This document shows positions 1-8,300 of a DNA stretch of 23,398 nt, one piece after another. The notes under the pieces are model-generated. The model was not told the DNA's origin. It did no database searches and saw only the letters and a list, made by a program, of their open reading frames with translations. The stretch is from contig JBDHUM010000016.1 in NCBI GenBank assembly GCA_039809125.1, forward strand, positions 1-23,398. The letters are read 5' to 3'. Origin of the DNA: SZUA-359 sp039809125. GTDB taxonomy: Bacteria; Patescibacteriota; Saccharimonadia; Saccharimonadales; Saccharimonadaceae. The position numbers and the translations under genes are program-made. Every line of letters starts with the position of its first letter. Positions within the stretch are counted from its first letter, which is position 1.

Positions 1-78
<78 letters not shown>

Positions 79-377
79 AGTTTGAAGAGGGGTTTACCCC
101 TCTCACGCGGTGCGAGCGAATAAATCGCTCGTGACCGGTTGCTCCCCCTAAAGGGTGCTTCGCACTTTGAAATATGGTTATTAACTACATCACTGAAGTA
201 ATAGTAGTCATTTTCCATAAAGTGTCCACATTATTTCAGTGGACGTCTACTCAAAAATAGACTGACGATGATTATTGCACAATCTAATTGTTAAGATGCA
301 GTCATTTTAAAACACGTATGAAAAGGATTTAAAAACATCCCGACTCCTCGCATTTTACACCGAAATATCGGCAGACT
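79..377 (-). other. 16S rRNA precursor leader (about 300 nt)
   Basis: This stretch lies between the predicted rRNA start site (near 377) and the mature 16S end. It has no credible reading frame. It carries a boxA-like site (288-300) and several hairpins: 86-103 with arms AGAGGGGT/ACCCCTCT, 113-131 with arms CGAGCGA/TCGCTCG, 224-244 with arms GTCCAC/GTGGAC, and 360-371 with arms CCGA/TCGG. Hairpins just upstream of 16S usually take part in RNase III processing and ribosome assembly. That role is inferred, because the downstream half of any processing stalk lies outside the window. Confidence 0.7.
288..300 (-). promoter_or_regulatory. boxA-like rRNA antitermination site
   Basis: The minus strand reads TGCATCTTAACAA, matching E. 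coli rrn boxA (TGCTCTTTAACAA) at 10 of 13 positions, including the TTAACAA core. It sits about 80 nt downstream of the predicted rRNA start site and 210 nt before 16S, where boxA belongs. It would recruit NusB-S10 to prevent early termination. No clear boxB hairpin was seen directly upstream. Confidence 0.55.
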
Positions 378-384
378 GTTATTA

Positions 385-413
385 ATTCTACTCTAAAAAA
401 CAGTCGTCGTCAA
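385..413 (-). promoter_or_regulatory. rRNA operon promoter
   Basis: The minus strand shows a -35 TTGACG (413-408), a 17-bp spacer, and a -10 TAGAAT (390-385), one mismatch from consensus in each box. The expected start is near 377. The promoter lies within 20 bp of the end of the upstream PAP2-family gene, so the rRNA operon is probably not dependent on read-through from gyrA. Confidence 0.75.
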
Positions 414-430
414 TAGTGTAAATCGAATTA

Positions 431-856
431 TTATGTTGCGAAAAATACAGCAATACCGATAAAAAGACCCATCGCTGCACCTGCAACAACTTCAAGTGGT
501 TCATGTCCTCTTGCCGCGCGAGGAATAACTACGTTCTTACTTTTTGATAGTTTTATCAACATCTGAATAGCGATCCCCTGTTCACCAACCGAACGACGCA
601 CCATAATGGCATCGTACATAACTACGGCAGCAAACAATGCTGCCAGTCCAAAAATTGCCGAATCGATACCATCTCTCAACCCAATAAGTGTTGCGAGTGA
701 AACAGTTGTCGCACTATGCGCACTAGGCATATTACCCGATAGATAAAGCTGGCGGATATTGTTGAAATTGCGGTTTTTAATCGCAACCAGAATATACTTA
801 GTACCTTGGGCGCAGAGCCAAGCGATCAAAATTACCAGCAAGTACGATGAGATCAT
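431..856 (-). CDS. Divergent PAP2 family (DUF212) membrane protein
   Basis: A 141-residue protein of the DUF212 'divergent PAP2' family, related by sequence to acid phosphatase/vanadium haloperoxidase-type enzymes. Visible family signatures are SGNMPSAHSATTVSL (about 41-55), YDAIMVRRSVGEQG and RGHEPLEVVAGAAMG near the C terminus. Hydrophobic segments at both ends and around 65-80 suggest an inner-membrane protein. The family is thought to act on a phosphorylated lipid or similar substrate, but no substrate can be named from sequence. The start codon overlaps the gyrA stop in an ATGA arrangement (856-853), which points to translational coupling. The length is normal for the family. The rRNA promoter begins just after its stop. 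Confidence 0.85.
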   Translation of the reverse strand: MISSYLLVILIAWLCAQGTKYILVAIKNRNFNNIRQLYLSGNMPSAHSATTVSLATLIGLRDGIDSAIFGLAALFAAVVMYDAIMVRRSVGEQGIAIQMLIKLSKSKNVVIPRAARGHEPLEVVAGAAMGLFIGIAVFFAT

Positions 857-3378
857 GCAGCCATCTTTTCTTCGGTTTCGTCATCGTCCTGCTGTCGCAT
901 AAGACCGATTGATGATACAGTATCGTCACCACTCAGTCTCATGATCGTAACCCCTTGGGTGGTACGACCAAGCATTTTTATATCGTTCAAACTAAGCCGG
1001 ATCGTTTGACCGTTCTTTGAAATCAGTAGTGCTTCATTCATGTCAGGATAAAGGGTTTGCACAGAAATAATTGGACCAGTTTTCGCCGTAACTACAGCAG
1101 CTTTAATTCCCACACCTCCACGCTTATGGCTTGGGAAATTACTTATCTTTGTTCGCTTGCCAAAACCATTCTCGCTGATAACGAGTAAGGTTTGATCATC
1201 ATCGCATACAACATCCATCCCAACCACTTGATCATTTGGCCTCAGGCGAACACCACGAACACCTCGCGCTGTACGACCCATTGGACGTGCATCGGCTTCA
1301 TTAAAGCGAACCGCTTGACCGGCAGATGTTGATATAATAACATCGTTTTTACCAGTTGTTTGCTTGATCCAACGTAGCTCATCGCCCACACTAAGGTTTA
1401 TTGCGATTAACCCATTCGTGCGAATATTCGAATAATCTTTTAGGGGTGTCTTTTTAACTGTTCCCTTCATGGTGGCCATAAACAAATAACCTTCTTCATT
1501 CGCATTTTTTGGACGACCAATAATCGATGTAATTTTCTCATCAGGTTGTAGCTGCAGGAGGTTGACAACAGCAACACCCTTCGCAACCAAACTAGCCGCT
1601 GGCACCTCATAGGCTTTCAGACGAAATACGCGGCCTTTTGTTGTAAAAAATAACAAGTAGTCGTGTGTGTTAGCTGGAACAAGATGATTGATAATATCTT
1701 CTTCTTTTGTAGTCATACCGCGCTTACCTTTTCCACCACGGTTCTGACGGCGATAGTCGCTTAACGACGTTCGCTTTATGTAATTTTCGGCAGTAAGTAA
1801 GATAACGCTTTCTTCTTCTGGGATTAACTCCTCGTCGCTAAATTTACCAAGCTCATGATTAATAATTTGAGTACGTCTCTCTGAGCCGTACTTCTCTTTC
1901 ATTTCTATTAGTTCAGTTTTAATGATAGCGAGTATCTCATTTTCGTCAGCCAATATACCTTCCAGTTTTGAGATCAATTTTATTAGTTCATTCAACTCGT
2001 TTTCAATAGCCTCTCGCTCAAGACCAGTTAGTCGTCGTAATTGCATTGCCAAAATTGCTTTTGCTTGAATTTCAGACAGTTTGAACTTTTTGATCAGATT
2101 AGCCTCAGCTTCATCTTGGGTCTTACTTGCTCGTATTGTAGCAATAACCTCATCAATATGATCAAGTGCTATCTTATAACCTTCGAGGATATGGGCTCGT
2201 TCCTTAGCTTTTTTAAGCTCAAACTCGGTACGGCGACGAACTACTTTCTGACGATGCTTAATAAACTCCTGCAGCATCTCCTGCAACCCAAGGATACGTG
2301 GTTGTATGCCGTCTATTAGCGAGAGCATATTAAAGTTAAAGCTCGTTTGCAATGCCGTTAATTTGTAAAGCTGGTTTAGGAGTTTTTTGGGATATGCATC
2401 TTTTTTGAGCTCGATAACAACTCGGATCTGGCCTCTAGCGGTTTCATCACGTAAATCACTTATACCGTTGAGTTTTTTATCTTTAACCAGTTCTGCAATC
2501 TTTTCAATTAATGCTGCCTTGTTAACGCCATAAGGAATCTCTGTCACAACGATCTGATGCCGACCTTTTTTATTTTCAGCAATTTCAGCAACAGCCCGCA
2601 CCATCACACTACCTCGCCCAGTTTCATATGCCTGTTTCATTGGCATACCACCATAAATGGTTGCACCCGTTGGAAAATCCGGACCCTTCACATGCTTTAA
2701 AAGATCATCAACGGTTGCGTCTGGATTATCAATCAAAGCAACCGAAGCATCAACGAGCTCGTTGAGATTATGCGGTGGAATATTAGTTGCCATACCAACA
2801 GCGATACCAATTTGTCCATTCAAAAGAAGGTTTGGGATCTTTGCCGGCAAGACTGATGGTTCACGCTCCGAACCATCGAAATTATCTCGAAAATCGATTG
2901 TATCCTTTGAAATGTCAACAAGCATTTCTTCAGCAATACGAGTCATCTTGGCTTCAGTGTAGCGATAAGCTGCTGCCGGATCCCCATCCATAGACCCAAA
3001 GTTTCCCTGGCCATTCACCAATGGTTCACGCAGTGCCCAATTTTGTGCTAAACGCACCATTGAATCATAGATTGAAGTATCTCCGTGCGGATGATACTTA
3101 CCTATAACGTCACCAACGATACGCGCACTTTTTACAAATTTTCCACCACTCCGCCAACCGTTATTCTCCATAGAGTAAAGAATGCGGCGATGAACAGGTT
3201 TAAGACCATCACGCACATCTGGCAGAGCTCGATCAATGATCACACTCATTGAATAGCGGAAGAAATTATCTTGCATAACATCTTCAAGCGTTCGTCGTTC
3301 TAGACCATTAATCTGAACCTGTGTATCAGACGTGCTGTCGTCATTCATGGGTGTTGTATTTACTGTTAAATCATCCAT
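853..3378 (-). CDS. gyrA: DNA gyrase subunit A
   Basis: GyrA, the DNA-cleaving and rejoining subunit of gyrase, which with GyrB introduces negative supercoils using ATP. At 841 residues it has full family length. The winged-helix region contains GDVIGKYHPHGDTSIYDSM and the catalytic tyrosine is Y140 in AAAYRYTE. The GyrA box QNRGGKG (545-551) separates it from topoisomerase IV ParC and marks the start of the DNA-wrapping C-terminal beta-propeller. In the quinolone-determining segment, T101 stands at the E. coli S83 position and Asp is kept at the D87 position. The first 30 residues are a poorly conserved extension; M11 is an alternative start. The chosen ATG has an AGGA ribosome site overlapping the gyrB stop, 9 bp upstream, so gyrB-gyrA is one operon. 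Confidence 0.97.
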   Translation of the reverse strand: MDDLTVNTTPMNDDSTSDTQVQINGLERRTLEDVMQDNFFRYSMSVIIDRALPDVRDGLKPVHRRILYSMENNGWRSGGKFVKSARIVGDVIGKYHPHGDTSIYDSMVRLAQNWALREPLVNGQGNFGSMDGDPAAAYRYTEAKMTRIAEEMLVDISKDTIDFRDNFDGSEREPSVLPAKIPNLLLNGQIGIAVGMATNIPPHNLNELVDASVALIDNPDATVDDLLKHVKGPDFPTGATIYGGMPMKQAYETGRGSVMVRAVAEIAENKKGRHQIVVTEIPYGVNKAALIEKIAELVKDKKLNGISDLRDETARGQIRVVIELKKDAYPKKLLNQLYKLTALQTSFNFNMLSLIDGIQPRILGLQEMLQEFIKHRQKVVRRRTEFELKKAKERAHILEGYKIALDHIDEVIATIRASKTQDEAEANLIKKFKLSEIQAKAILAMQLRRLTGLEREAIENELNELIKLISKLEGILADENEILAIIKTELIEMKEKYGSERRTQIINHELGKFSDEELIPEEESVILLTAENYIKRTSLSDYRRQNRGGKGKRGMTTKEEDIINHLVPANTHDYLLFFTTKGRVFRLKAYEVPAASLVAKGVAVVNLLQLQPDEKITSIIGRPKNANEEGYLFMATMKGTVKKTPLKDYSNIRTNGLIAINLSVGDELRWIKQTTGKNDVIISTSAGQAVRFNEADARPMGRTARGVRGVRLRPNDQVVGMDVVCDDDQTLLVISENGFGKRTKISNFPSHKRGGVGIKAAVVTAKTGPIISVQTLYPDMNEALLISKNGQTIRLSLNDIKMLGRTTQGVTIMRLSGDDTVSSIGLMRQQDDDETEEKMAA

Positions 3379-3387
3379 ATTCTATTC

Positions 3388-5364
3388 CTATACATCCAAC
3401 TCTTCTAAAATAGCATCCTTAGCGCGAAGCTGTATGAACGTCTTTCGAAGACTCACTTCATCACCCATAAGCTTCGTAAAGATAGCGTCTGCATTCTCAG
3501 CATCTTCAACGCGTACCTGGATCAGAACTCTATTATCAGGGCTCATTGTAGTCTCCCAGAGCTGTTCAGCGTCCATTTCACCCAAACCTTTAAAGCGCGA
3601 GATTGTCACACCAGCTTGCTTCACTCGATCATCAGATTCGTCAACTGATGTACCACGTTGTTTTCGCTCTTCAATAATTGAGTTAAGTGTATTATCAAGT
3701 TCAAGCTCATCGTACACATAGGTTTTACTTTGTCCTCTGTTAATTGAGTAAAGCGGTGGTTTTGCGAGATAAACATACCCACCTTCAACAACTTCTCTCA
3801 TGTATCTAAAGAAAAACGTCAGGAGTAATGTTGAAATATGGCTGCCATCCACATCGGCATCAGTCATAATAATAATTTTGTGATAGCGCAGCCCATTAAT
3901 ATCAAATTGCTCTCCTATACCTACTCCAAAAGCCTGTATCATGGCAACAATTTCTTTGTTGGCAAACATTTTATCAAGACGAGCACGCTCTGTATTTAAA
4001 ACTTTACCGCGCAATGGTAAAATTGCCTGAGTTTTATTATCGCGACCTTCTTTTGCGGAGCCAGCCGCTGAATTACCCTCAACGATGTAGATTTCACTGT
4101 CCGATGGACTCTTACTTGAACAATCCCATAGCTTACCAGGTAGACCCATACCGTCGAGAGCGCCTTTTCGGAGCACATTGTCACGAGCCGCTCGTGCCGC
4201 CTTACGAGCCCGCGCTGCCAGAATAGCCTTACCAACTATTTTTTTGGCAGCTTCCGGATTTTCCTCCAAAAAATAGTTAAAATGTTCATTCATCACTTGC
4301 TCGACATAACGACGAACTTCGGGATTGCCCAGCTTATTTTTCGTCTGGCCCTCAAACTGCGGATCCGGTAGCTTCACAAGAATAACAGCAGTTAGCCCTT
4401 CGCGAATATCATCACCACTGAGATTCTCTTCTTTATCCTTGAGTAAGCTGTTCTTCCTAGCGTAATCATTAATAGACCGGGTGAGTGCAGCCCGAAATCC
4501 AACCAGATGTGTTCCGCCATCTGGAGTCAGTACGTTATTAGCGAATGGCTTCACCATTTCGACATACGTATCATTGTACTGAACAGCGATTTCAACCATC
4601 GAATCTTCGACTTTTTTATCCACATAAAAAATGTCTTCTGTCAGTACCTCCTTGCCGATATTAAGGTTTTTAACATAGCTTTTTATACCACCCTCAAAAT
4701 AGAACGACTGACGTTCGCCCGTCCTCTCATCGATAACACTGGTAAAGACACCCTTTGTTAGATATGCCTGATGGCGAAGGTAGTTGACTACCCATTTGTA
4801 GTCAAACGATACCGTCTCTTTAAATATTTCTGGATCTGGATAGAATGTTATTGCTGTTCCATCTACTCGATCAGTTTTACCGACCTTTTCTAGTGGCGCT
4901 AAGGTATTACCACGTTCAAACTCAATGCGGTAAAGTTCACCATTTTTTACTACTTCTGCAACCAATTTTGTTGAAAGTGCATTTACAACACTTGACCCAA
5001 CGCCATGGAGACCAGACGAGACCTTATACCCACCACCGCCAAATTTTCCACCAGCGTGCAGAATTGTTAATACTGTCTCTAAAGTACTAAGTCCTGTTTT
5101 AGCATGTTTGTCTACTGGAATGCCGCGGCCATCATCTGTAATTGTCACCCCACCATCAGCGAGCAGGCGAACATCCACTCGAGTTGCAAAGCCAGCAATT
5201 GCTTCGTCAACAGAATTATCTGCAATCTCTTTTATGAGGTGGTGTATCCCATCATAGCCCGTACTACCTATATACATGCCAGGACGCTTACGTACTGGTT
5301 CAAGCCCCTCTAAGACTTGTATCTGCGAGCCATCATAAGAATCGTTTTGTTTTTGTTTAACCAT
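3388..5364 (-). CDS. gyrB: DNA gyrase subunit B
   Basis: GyrB, the ATPase and TOPRIM subunit of gyrase. The GHKL ATPase domain shows the catalytic Glu region KEIADNSVDEA (E46, N50), ITDDGRGIP and the lid SSGLHGVGSSVVNALS. The TOPRIM domain has IYIVEGN (E429) and TDADVDGSHI (D502, D504). FKGLGEMDAEQLWETTM follows near the C terminus. The usual TOPRIM motif EGDSAGGSA reads EGNSAAGSA here, a D-to-N and G-to-A change beside the catalytic Glu. The length (658) fits the short GyrB type lacking the enterobacterial insert. The ATG has a G-rich ribosome site with very short spacing. A promoter lies 50-80 bp upstream and gyrA follows after 9 bp. Confidence 0.97.
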   Translation of the reverse strand: MVKQKQNDSYDGSQIQVLEGLEPVRKRPGMYIGSTGYDGIHHLIKEIADNSVDEAIAGFATRVDVRLLADGGVTITDDGRGIPVDKHAKTGLSTLETVLTILHAGGKFGGGGYKVSSGLHGVGSSVVNALSTKLVAEVVKNGELYRIEFERGNTLAPLEKVGKTDRVDGTAITFYPDPEIFKETVSFDYKWVVNYLRHQAYLTKGVFTSVIDERTGERQSFYFEGGIKSYVKNLNIGKEVLTEDIFYVDKKVEDSMVEIAVQYNDTYVEMVKPFANNVLTPDGGTHLVGFRAALTRSINDYARKNSLLKDKEENLSGDDIREGLTAVILVKLPDPQFEGQTKNKLGNPEVRRYVEQVMNEHFNYFLEENPEAAKKIVGKAILAARARKAARAARDNVLRKGALDGMGLPGKLWDCSSKSPSDSEIYIVEGNSAAGSAKEGRDNKTQAILPLRGKVLNTERARLDKMFANKEIVAMIQAFGVGIGEQFDINGLRYHKIIIMTDADVDGSHISTLLLTFFFRYMREVVEGGYVYLAKPPLYSINRGQSKTYVYDELELDNTLNSIIEERKQRGTSVDESDDRVKQAGVTISRFKGLGEMDAEQLWETTMSPDNRVLIQVRVEDAENADAIFTKLMGDEVSLRKTFIQLRAKDAILEELDV

Positions 5365-5412
5365 TCTCCCCTACTTTCTGGTTACAGTCGCGCTGCTATT
5401 TACAATACCCAT

Positions 5413-5441
5413 ATTATAACGCAAAAAAATTGTTCGCTCAA
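5413..5441 (-). promoter_or_regulatory. gyrB-gyrA promoter
   Basis: The minus strand has TTGAGC (5441-5436), a 17-bp spacer and a perfect TATAAT (5418-5413). The expected start is near 5406, giving a leader of about 42 nt before gyrB. Its -35 lies 4 bp from the -35 of the divergent promoter at 5446-5474. Confidence 0.75.
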
Positions 5442-5445
5442 GAGC

Positions 5446-5474
5446 TTGCATGAACATATTTCTTATGCTAATAT
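5446..5474 (+). promoter_or_regulatory. Promoter of the surface-protein gene
   Basis: The plus strand has TTGCAT (5446-5451), a 17-bp spacer and TAATAT (5469-5474). The start is expected near 5481, just before the AGAGG ribosome site of the gene at 5496. The half-sites CAAG and CTTG between the two divergent -35 boxes form a small symmetric element that could be an operator. Confidence 0.65.
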
Positions 5475-5495
5475 CCATGCAGAGGCAAAACAAAT

Positions 5496-7652
5496 ATGTT
5501 TAGAAAATTAGTATCAAACCTGTCATTTAGTCCGGCGTTAGTGGGCCAATTGGGCTTTTACGCCCGGCGCCTAAAAAAAGAAGAGGCAACTCGAAAAGCA
5601 GGCCTTATTTTTACAGTTCTAGCTCTAACGCTGCAATCATTTGCAGTCTTTTCTCCACCAGAACCAGCAAACGCGGCAAGTAGTAATGACCTTATCTATG
5701 GTGGCATCACCTCAAAAGCAGACCTCTTGCAAAACTATGACAGTAATTCAAAGTATCGAAAAGTTCTCGATTTCGCCGGTATAACAAGAGCCGATCTTGA
5801 AAAAACAGTCACTAAAGAAATAAATAATCTCAGCAAAGGTAAGGGCAAAGATGCCTGGAAGAGCTGGGGTTATCAATCATTTTTCAGTGCTGCACAGGGA
5901 GAAGTTAAGTATAACGCTAACGGTGTAACTGTTTATTCAAGGCCAAATTATTTATTCAATAGCACACCATATACTCAGAAAAATGGTGAAATGATAAAAG
6001 TTCTCTACGGCAAATCGAGTCGACTTGGCGAGTTTGGCATTATGTACAATTGTGGCAACGTTTTTACGACTATTGTCGTTGATCCACCTCCACCTCCACC
6101 TCCACCTCCACCTCCACCAACAGCAATTTGCACAAATCTCGATACAATCATCCATAGTTACAACGAGCGTCGGTTTGTGGCAAGCGCAAAAGTCACGAAC
6201 GGTGCCACTATTTCGAACTACACCTTCACCGTCACAGATAACCGTGGAGTTGTTATTAAGGCATTCGATTACAAGAGCGGTAGTACTACCGTAACTACAG
6301 GTAACACTAGCTTCTCGCCGGGCACATATACCGCTCGTGTCACTGTCAACACCAGTCTCGGTAAAAAAACCAGTAACGATTGTGTTGATAAATTTACAAT
6401 AGCAACACCCGGCATCACAATTGAAAAATCTGTTAACGATGCTCAAAGAATAAAGGTTGCATTAAACGAAGTCTTCACTTACTCAATCATTGTAAAGAAC
6501 ACAGGATCTCTACGTCTTACTAATGTTGTAGTTACCGATGACGCTCCGAAAAGTGTTGAATTTATTACATCAGATAATGGATTGATCAAAGATAATAGGT
6601 GGCAAGCTACTATCGCCAGTTTAGATAGTGAGAGCTCGGCAACTTTCCATATAAAAGCCAAAGTAACAACAGCCTCTGAGCCAGGAAATACTGTCACTAA
6701 AAACACAGCTTGTGTTGACAGCCCCCAGATATCAGGCAACCCGGATGACTGCGATGATGCTGACGTAGAAACTCCTGAAGTTCAAATTAGTGTATGTGAT
6801 CTCGTTACTAACAAGATGATAACGATTAATAAAAGTGACTTTAACTCAAGTCGGCACTCGACCAACCCTAATGATTGTATTAAACTGAAGGTTTGTGATC
6901 TTGAAACAAACGCTGTTATTGTAATTCGTAAAACACAATATGATAAGAATAAGCATACCGAAGATCTCAGCCAATGTAGCAATATCCAGGTTTGTGATCT
7001 TGAAACTGGCGAAGTTATCACTATTAAAAAGAATGACTTTGACAAAACAAAGCATACCGAAGATACCGAAAAATGCACCCCGCATGTAACATATGATAAA
7101 TCCGCATCTAATATATCTCAAAAAAATGATAATGCTACTTCTGTCACAGCAAAAGCTGATGACACTATAGAATACTCAGTAACTCTCCATAATGTGGGAG
7201 ATGTCGACGCTGAAGGTAAGTTTGTCGAGAATTTGAAAGATGTTACTGAATACGCTTCAATAATTGACTTCGGTGGTGGTTCGTATGATGAATCAACCAA
7301 GCAGCTTAGCTGGCCGAGCGTCATTCTAAAGCCGGGAGAACGTCAGACCCGAATGTTTACCGTAAAACTCCTTTCCACAATCCCTCAAGCAGCACAAGGT
7401 ACCAGCGATCCAAGTTCCTACGATTGTATTATGACAAATACATTCGGTAACAGTCTTGCGATACGTGTTGACTGCCCTGTCGAGAAACAAGTCGAAGAAG
7501 TGATTGCACAACTCCCACATACAGGTCCAGCCGAGAACATATTCTTTGCCGGAGGCGCACTATCTCTTGTCACATATTTCTATGCTCGATCACGTCAGCT
7601 AAAGAAAGAAGTAAGACTTATCCGTCGTGATGTTAATACGGGAGTAATCTAA
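5496..7652 (+). CDS. LPxTG-like DUF11 surface protein with proline tract and Cys repeats
   Basis: A 718-residue exported protein. The N terminus has a 34-residue basic region (FSPALVGQLGFYARRLKKEE) before the hydrophobic core 35-52, with likely signal cleavage after PANA (60). This extended start recalls a group of Saccharibacteria exported proteins, from memory. A globular domain (61-190) follows, then twelve consecutive prolines (197-208), a beta-rich part, a DUF11-type adhesin repeat (about 307-390), three 33-residue Cys-containing repeats (431-527) and a second DUF11-like part. The C terminus has LPHTG (673-677), a hydrophobic stretch and a basic tail, the layout of a sortase sorting signal. 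A cell-surface role, perhaps host contact, is inferred; the exact function is unknown. It is probably co-transcribed with the gene 11 bp downstream. Confidence 0.85.
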   Translation: MFRKLVSNLSFSPALVGQLGFYARRLKKEEATRKAGLIFTVLALTLQSFAVFSPPEPANAASSNDLIYGGITSKADLLQNYDSNSKYRKVLDFAGITRADLEKTVTKEINNLSKGKGKDAWKSWGYQSFFSAAQGEVKYNANGVTVYSRPNYLFNSTPYTQKNGEMIKVLYGKSSRLGEFGIMYNCGNVFTTIVVDPPPPPPPPPPPPTAICTNLDTIIHSYNERRFVASAKVTNGATISNYTFTVTDNRGVVIKAFDYKSGSTTVTTGNTSFSPGTYTARVTVNTSLGKKTSNDCVDKFTIATPGITIEKSVNDAQRIKVALNEVFTYSIIVKNTGSLRLTNVVVTDDAPKSVEFITSDNGLIKDNRWQATIASLDSESSATFHIKAKVTTASEPGNTVTKNTACVDSPQISGNPDDCDDADVETPEVQISVCDLVTNKMITINKSDFNSSRHSTNPNDCIKLKVCDLETNAVIVIRKTQYDKNKHTEDLSQCSNIQVCDLETGEVITIKKNDFDKTKHTEDTEKCTPHVTYDKSASNISQKNDNATSVTAKADDTIEYSVTLHNVGDVDAEGKFVENLKDVTEYASIIDFGGGSYDESTKQLSWPSVILKPGERQTRMFTVKLLSTIPQAAQGTSDPSSYDCIMTNTFGNSLAIRVDCPVEKQVEEVIAQLPHTGPAENIFFAGGALSLVTYFYARSRQLKKEVRLIRRDVNTGVI
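6084..6119 (+). repeat. Hexanucleotide CCACCT microsatellite encoding polyproline
   Basis: Twelve consecutive proline codons, written as a nearly perfect CCA CCT alternation, encode residues 197-208 of the surface protein. Gain or loss of 6-bp units would keep the frame and change only linker length. Translation of such a tract normally needs elongation factor P. Confidence 0.9.
6786..7076 (+). repeat. Three tandem 33-residue cysteine repeats inside the surface protein
   Basis: Residues 431-527 contain three copies with a 33-residue period, each starting with VCDL (C434, C467, C500) and ending with a second Cys (C461, C494, C527). Shared positions include Thr after CDL(E/V), hydrophobic-x-I, an aromatic residue (F or Y), a His and an acidic stretch. 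The second and third copies both contain KHTED. Two Cys per unit suggests one disulfide per repeat in the exported protein. Confidence 0.8.
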
Positions 7653-7663
7653 AGCGAGGTATT

Positions 7664-8266
7664 ATGGTTGAAGAGAGAGGTGGGATAGCAAGACAAGAGC
7701 GGCAAAGAGCCGTACCTGAGCGAGAAACACGAGCGATCGAAGAGCTACGTCGGCGCAACCAGGAAAAAATCAGAGAAAATGTCGATCGTGCACATGAAAA
7801 CCACAAGGCTTCAGTTCACGAGCGTGAAGACACCGCAAAACATGAGGCTCTTGAGCTGGCCCATACCAAGGAGCATGAAACTGATGCTGCTGCTCTAAAA
7901 AATGAAAAGGTCGAAACCTTGAAAACTCAAGGCATCGCTACTCGATCCAAACGCGAACAAGCATTTACAACAATAATGAAAGATATCAAACCACACATGT
8001 CGCCCGCTAGTCGGACTTTTAGCAATATTATACATAACCCAATTGTTGAGAAAGTAAGCGATGCTACAGGCAAAACAATCGCTCGTCCAAACGCTATCCT
8101 ATCTGGAAGTGTTTGCGCGTGCATCAGCGTACTTGGCGTATATTTGATTGCACGCCACTACGGATACCCTCTGTCTGGATCAGAGACAATTATATCATTT
8201 GCCCTTGGATGGACAGCGGGTATTATCTACGACTTTGCTGTTTCCGCTTATCGAGGCGGTCGCTAG
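7664..8266 (+). CDS. Coiled-coil protein with two C-terminal membrane segments
   Basis: A 200-residue protein I do not recognise. Residues 1-110 are very rich in Glu, Arg, Lys and His with long helix-forming stretches (EELRRRNQEKIRENVDRAHE), so the N-terminal half is probably a charged coiled coil. Two hydrophobic segments follow (about 144-164 and 173-195), ending in SAYRGGR. The layout suggests a membrane-anchored cytoplasmic helical domain. It starts 11 bp after the surface-protein gene with a GAGG ribosome site, so the two are likely one operon and may work together at the envelope. It converges on the TraG-like gene, 34 bp apart, without an obvious terminator hairpin. Confidence 0.7.
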   Translation: MVEERGGIARQERQRAVPERETRAIEELRRRNQEKIRENVDRAHENHKASVHEREDTAKHEALELAHTKEHETDAAALKNEKVETLKTQGIATRSKREQAFTTIMKDIKPHMSPASRTFSNIIHNPIVEKVSDATGKTIARPNAILSGSVCACISVLGVYLIARHYGYPLSGSETIISFALGWTAGIIYDFAVSAYRGGR

Positions 8267-8300
8267 ACACCTTCTACTCTTAGGGTATTGCAAAGAAAAA

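Noticed and set aside
6084..6119. Tandem 6-bp repeat as a CRISPR-like array
   Set aside because: The unit is a coding microsatellite of six bases without spacers.
5952..6446. 164-residue minus-strand frame inside the surface-protein gene
   Set aside because: It is antisense to a well-supported gene, and its WRWRWR run is just the complement of the polyproline repeat.
8267..8300. Terminator between the two convergent genes
   Set aside because: No stem with a following T run is visible on either strand.
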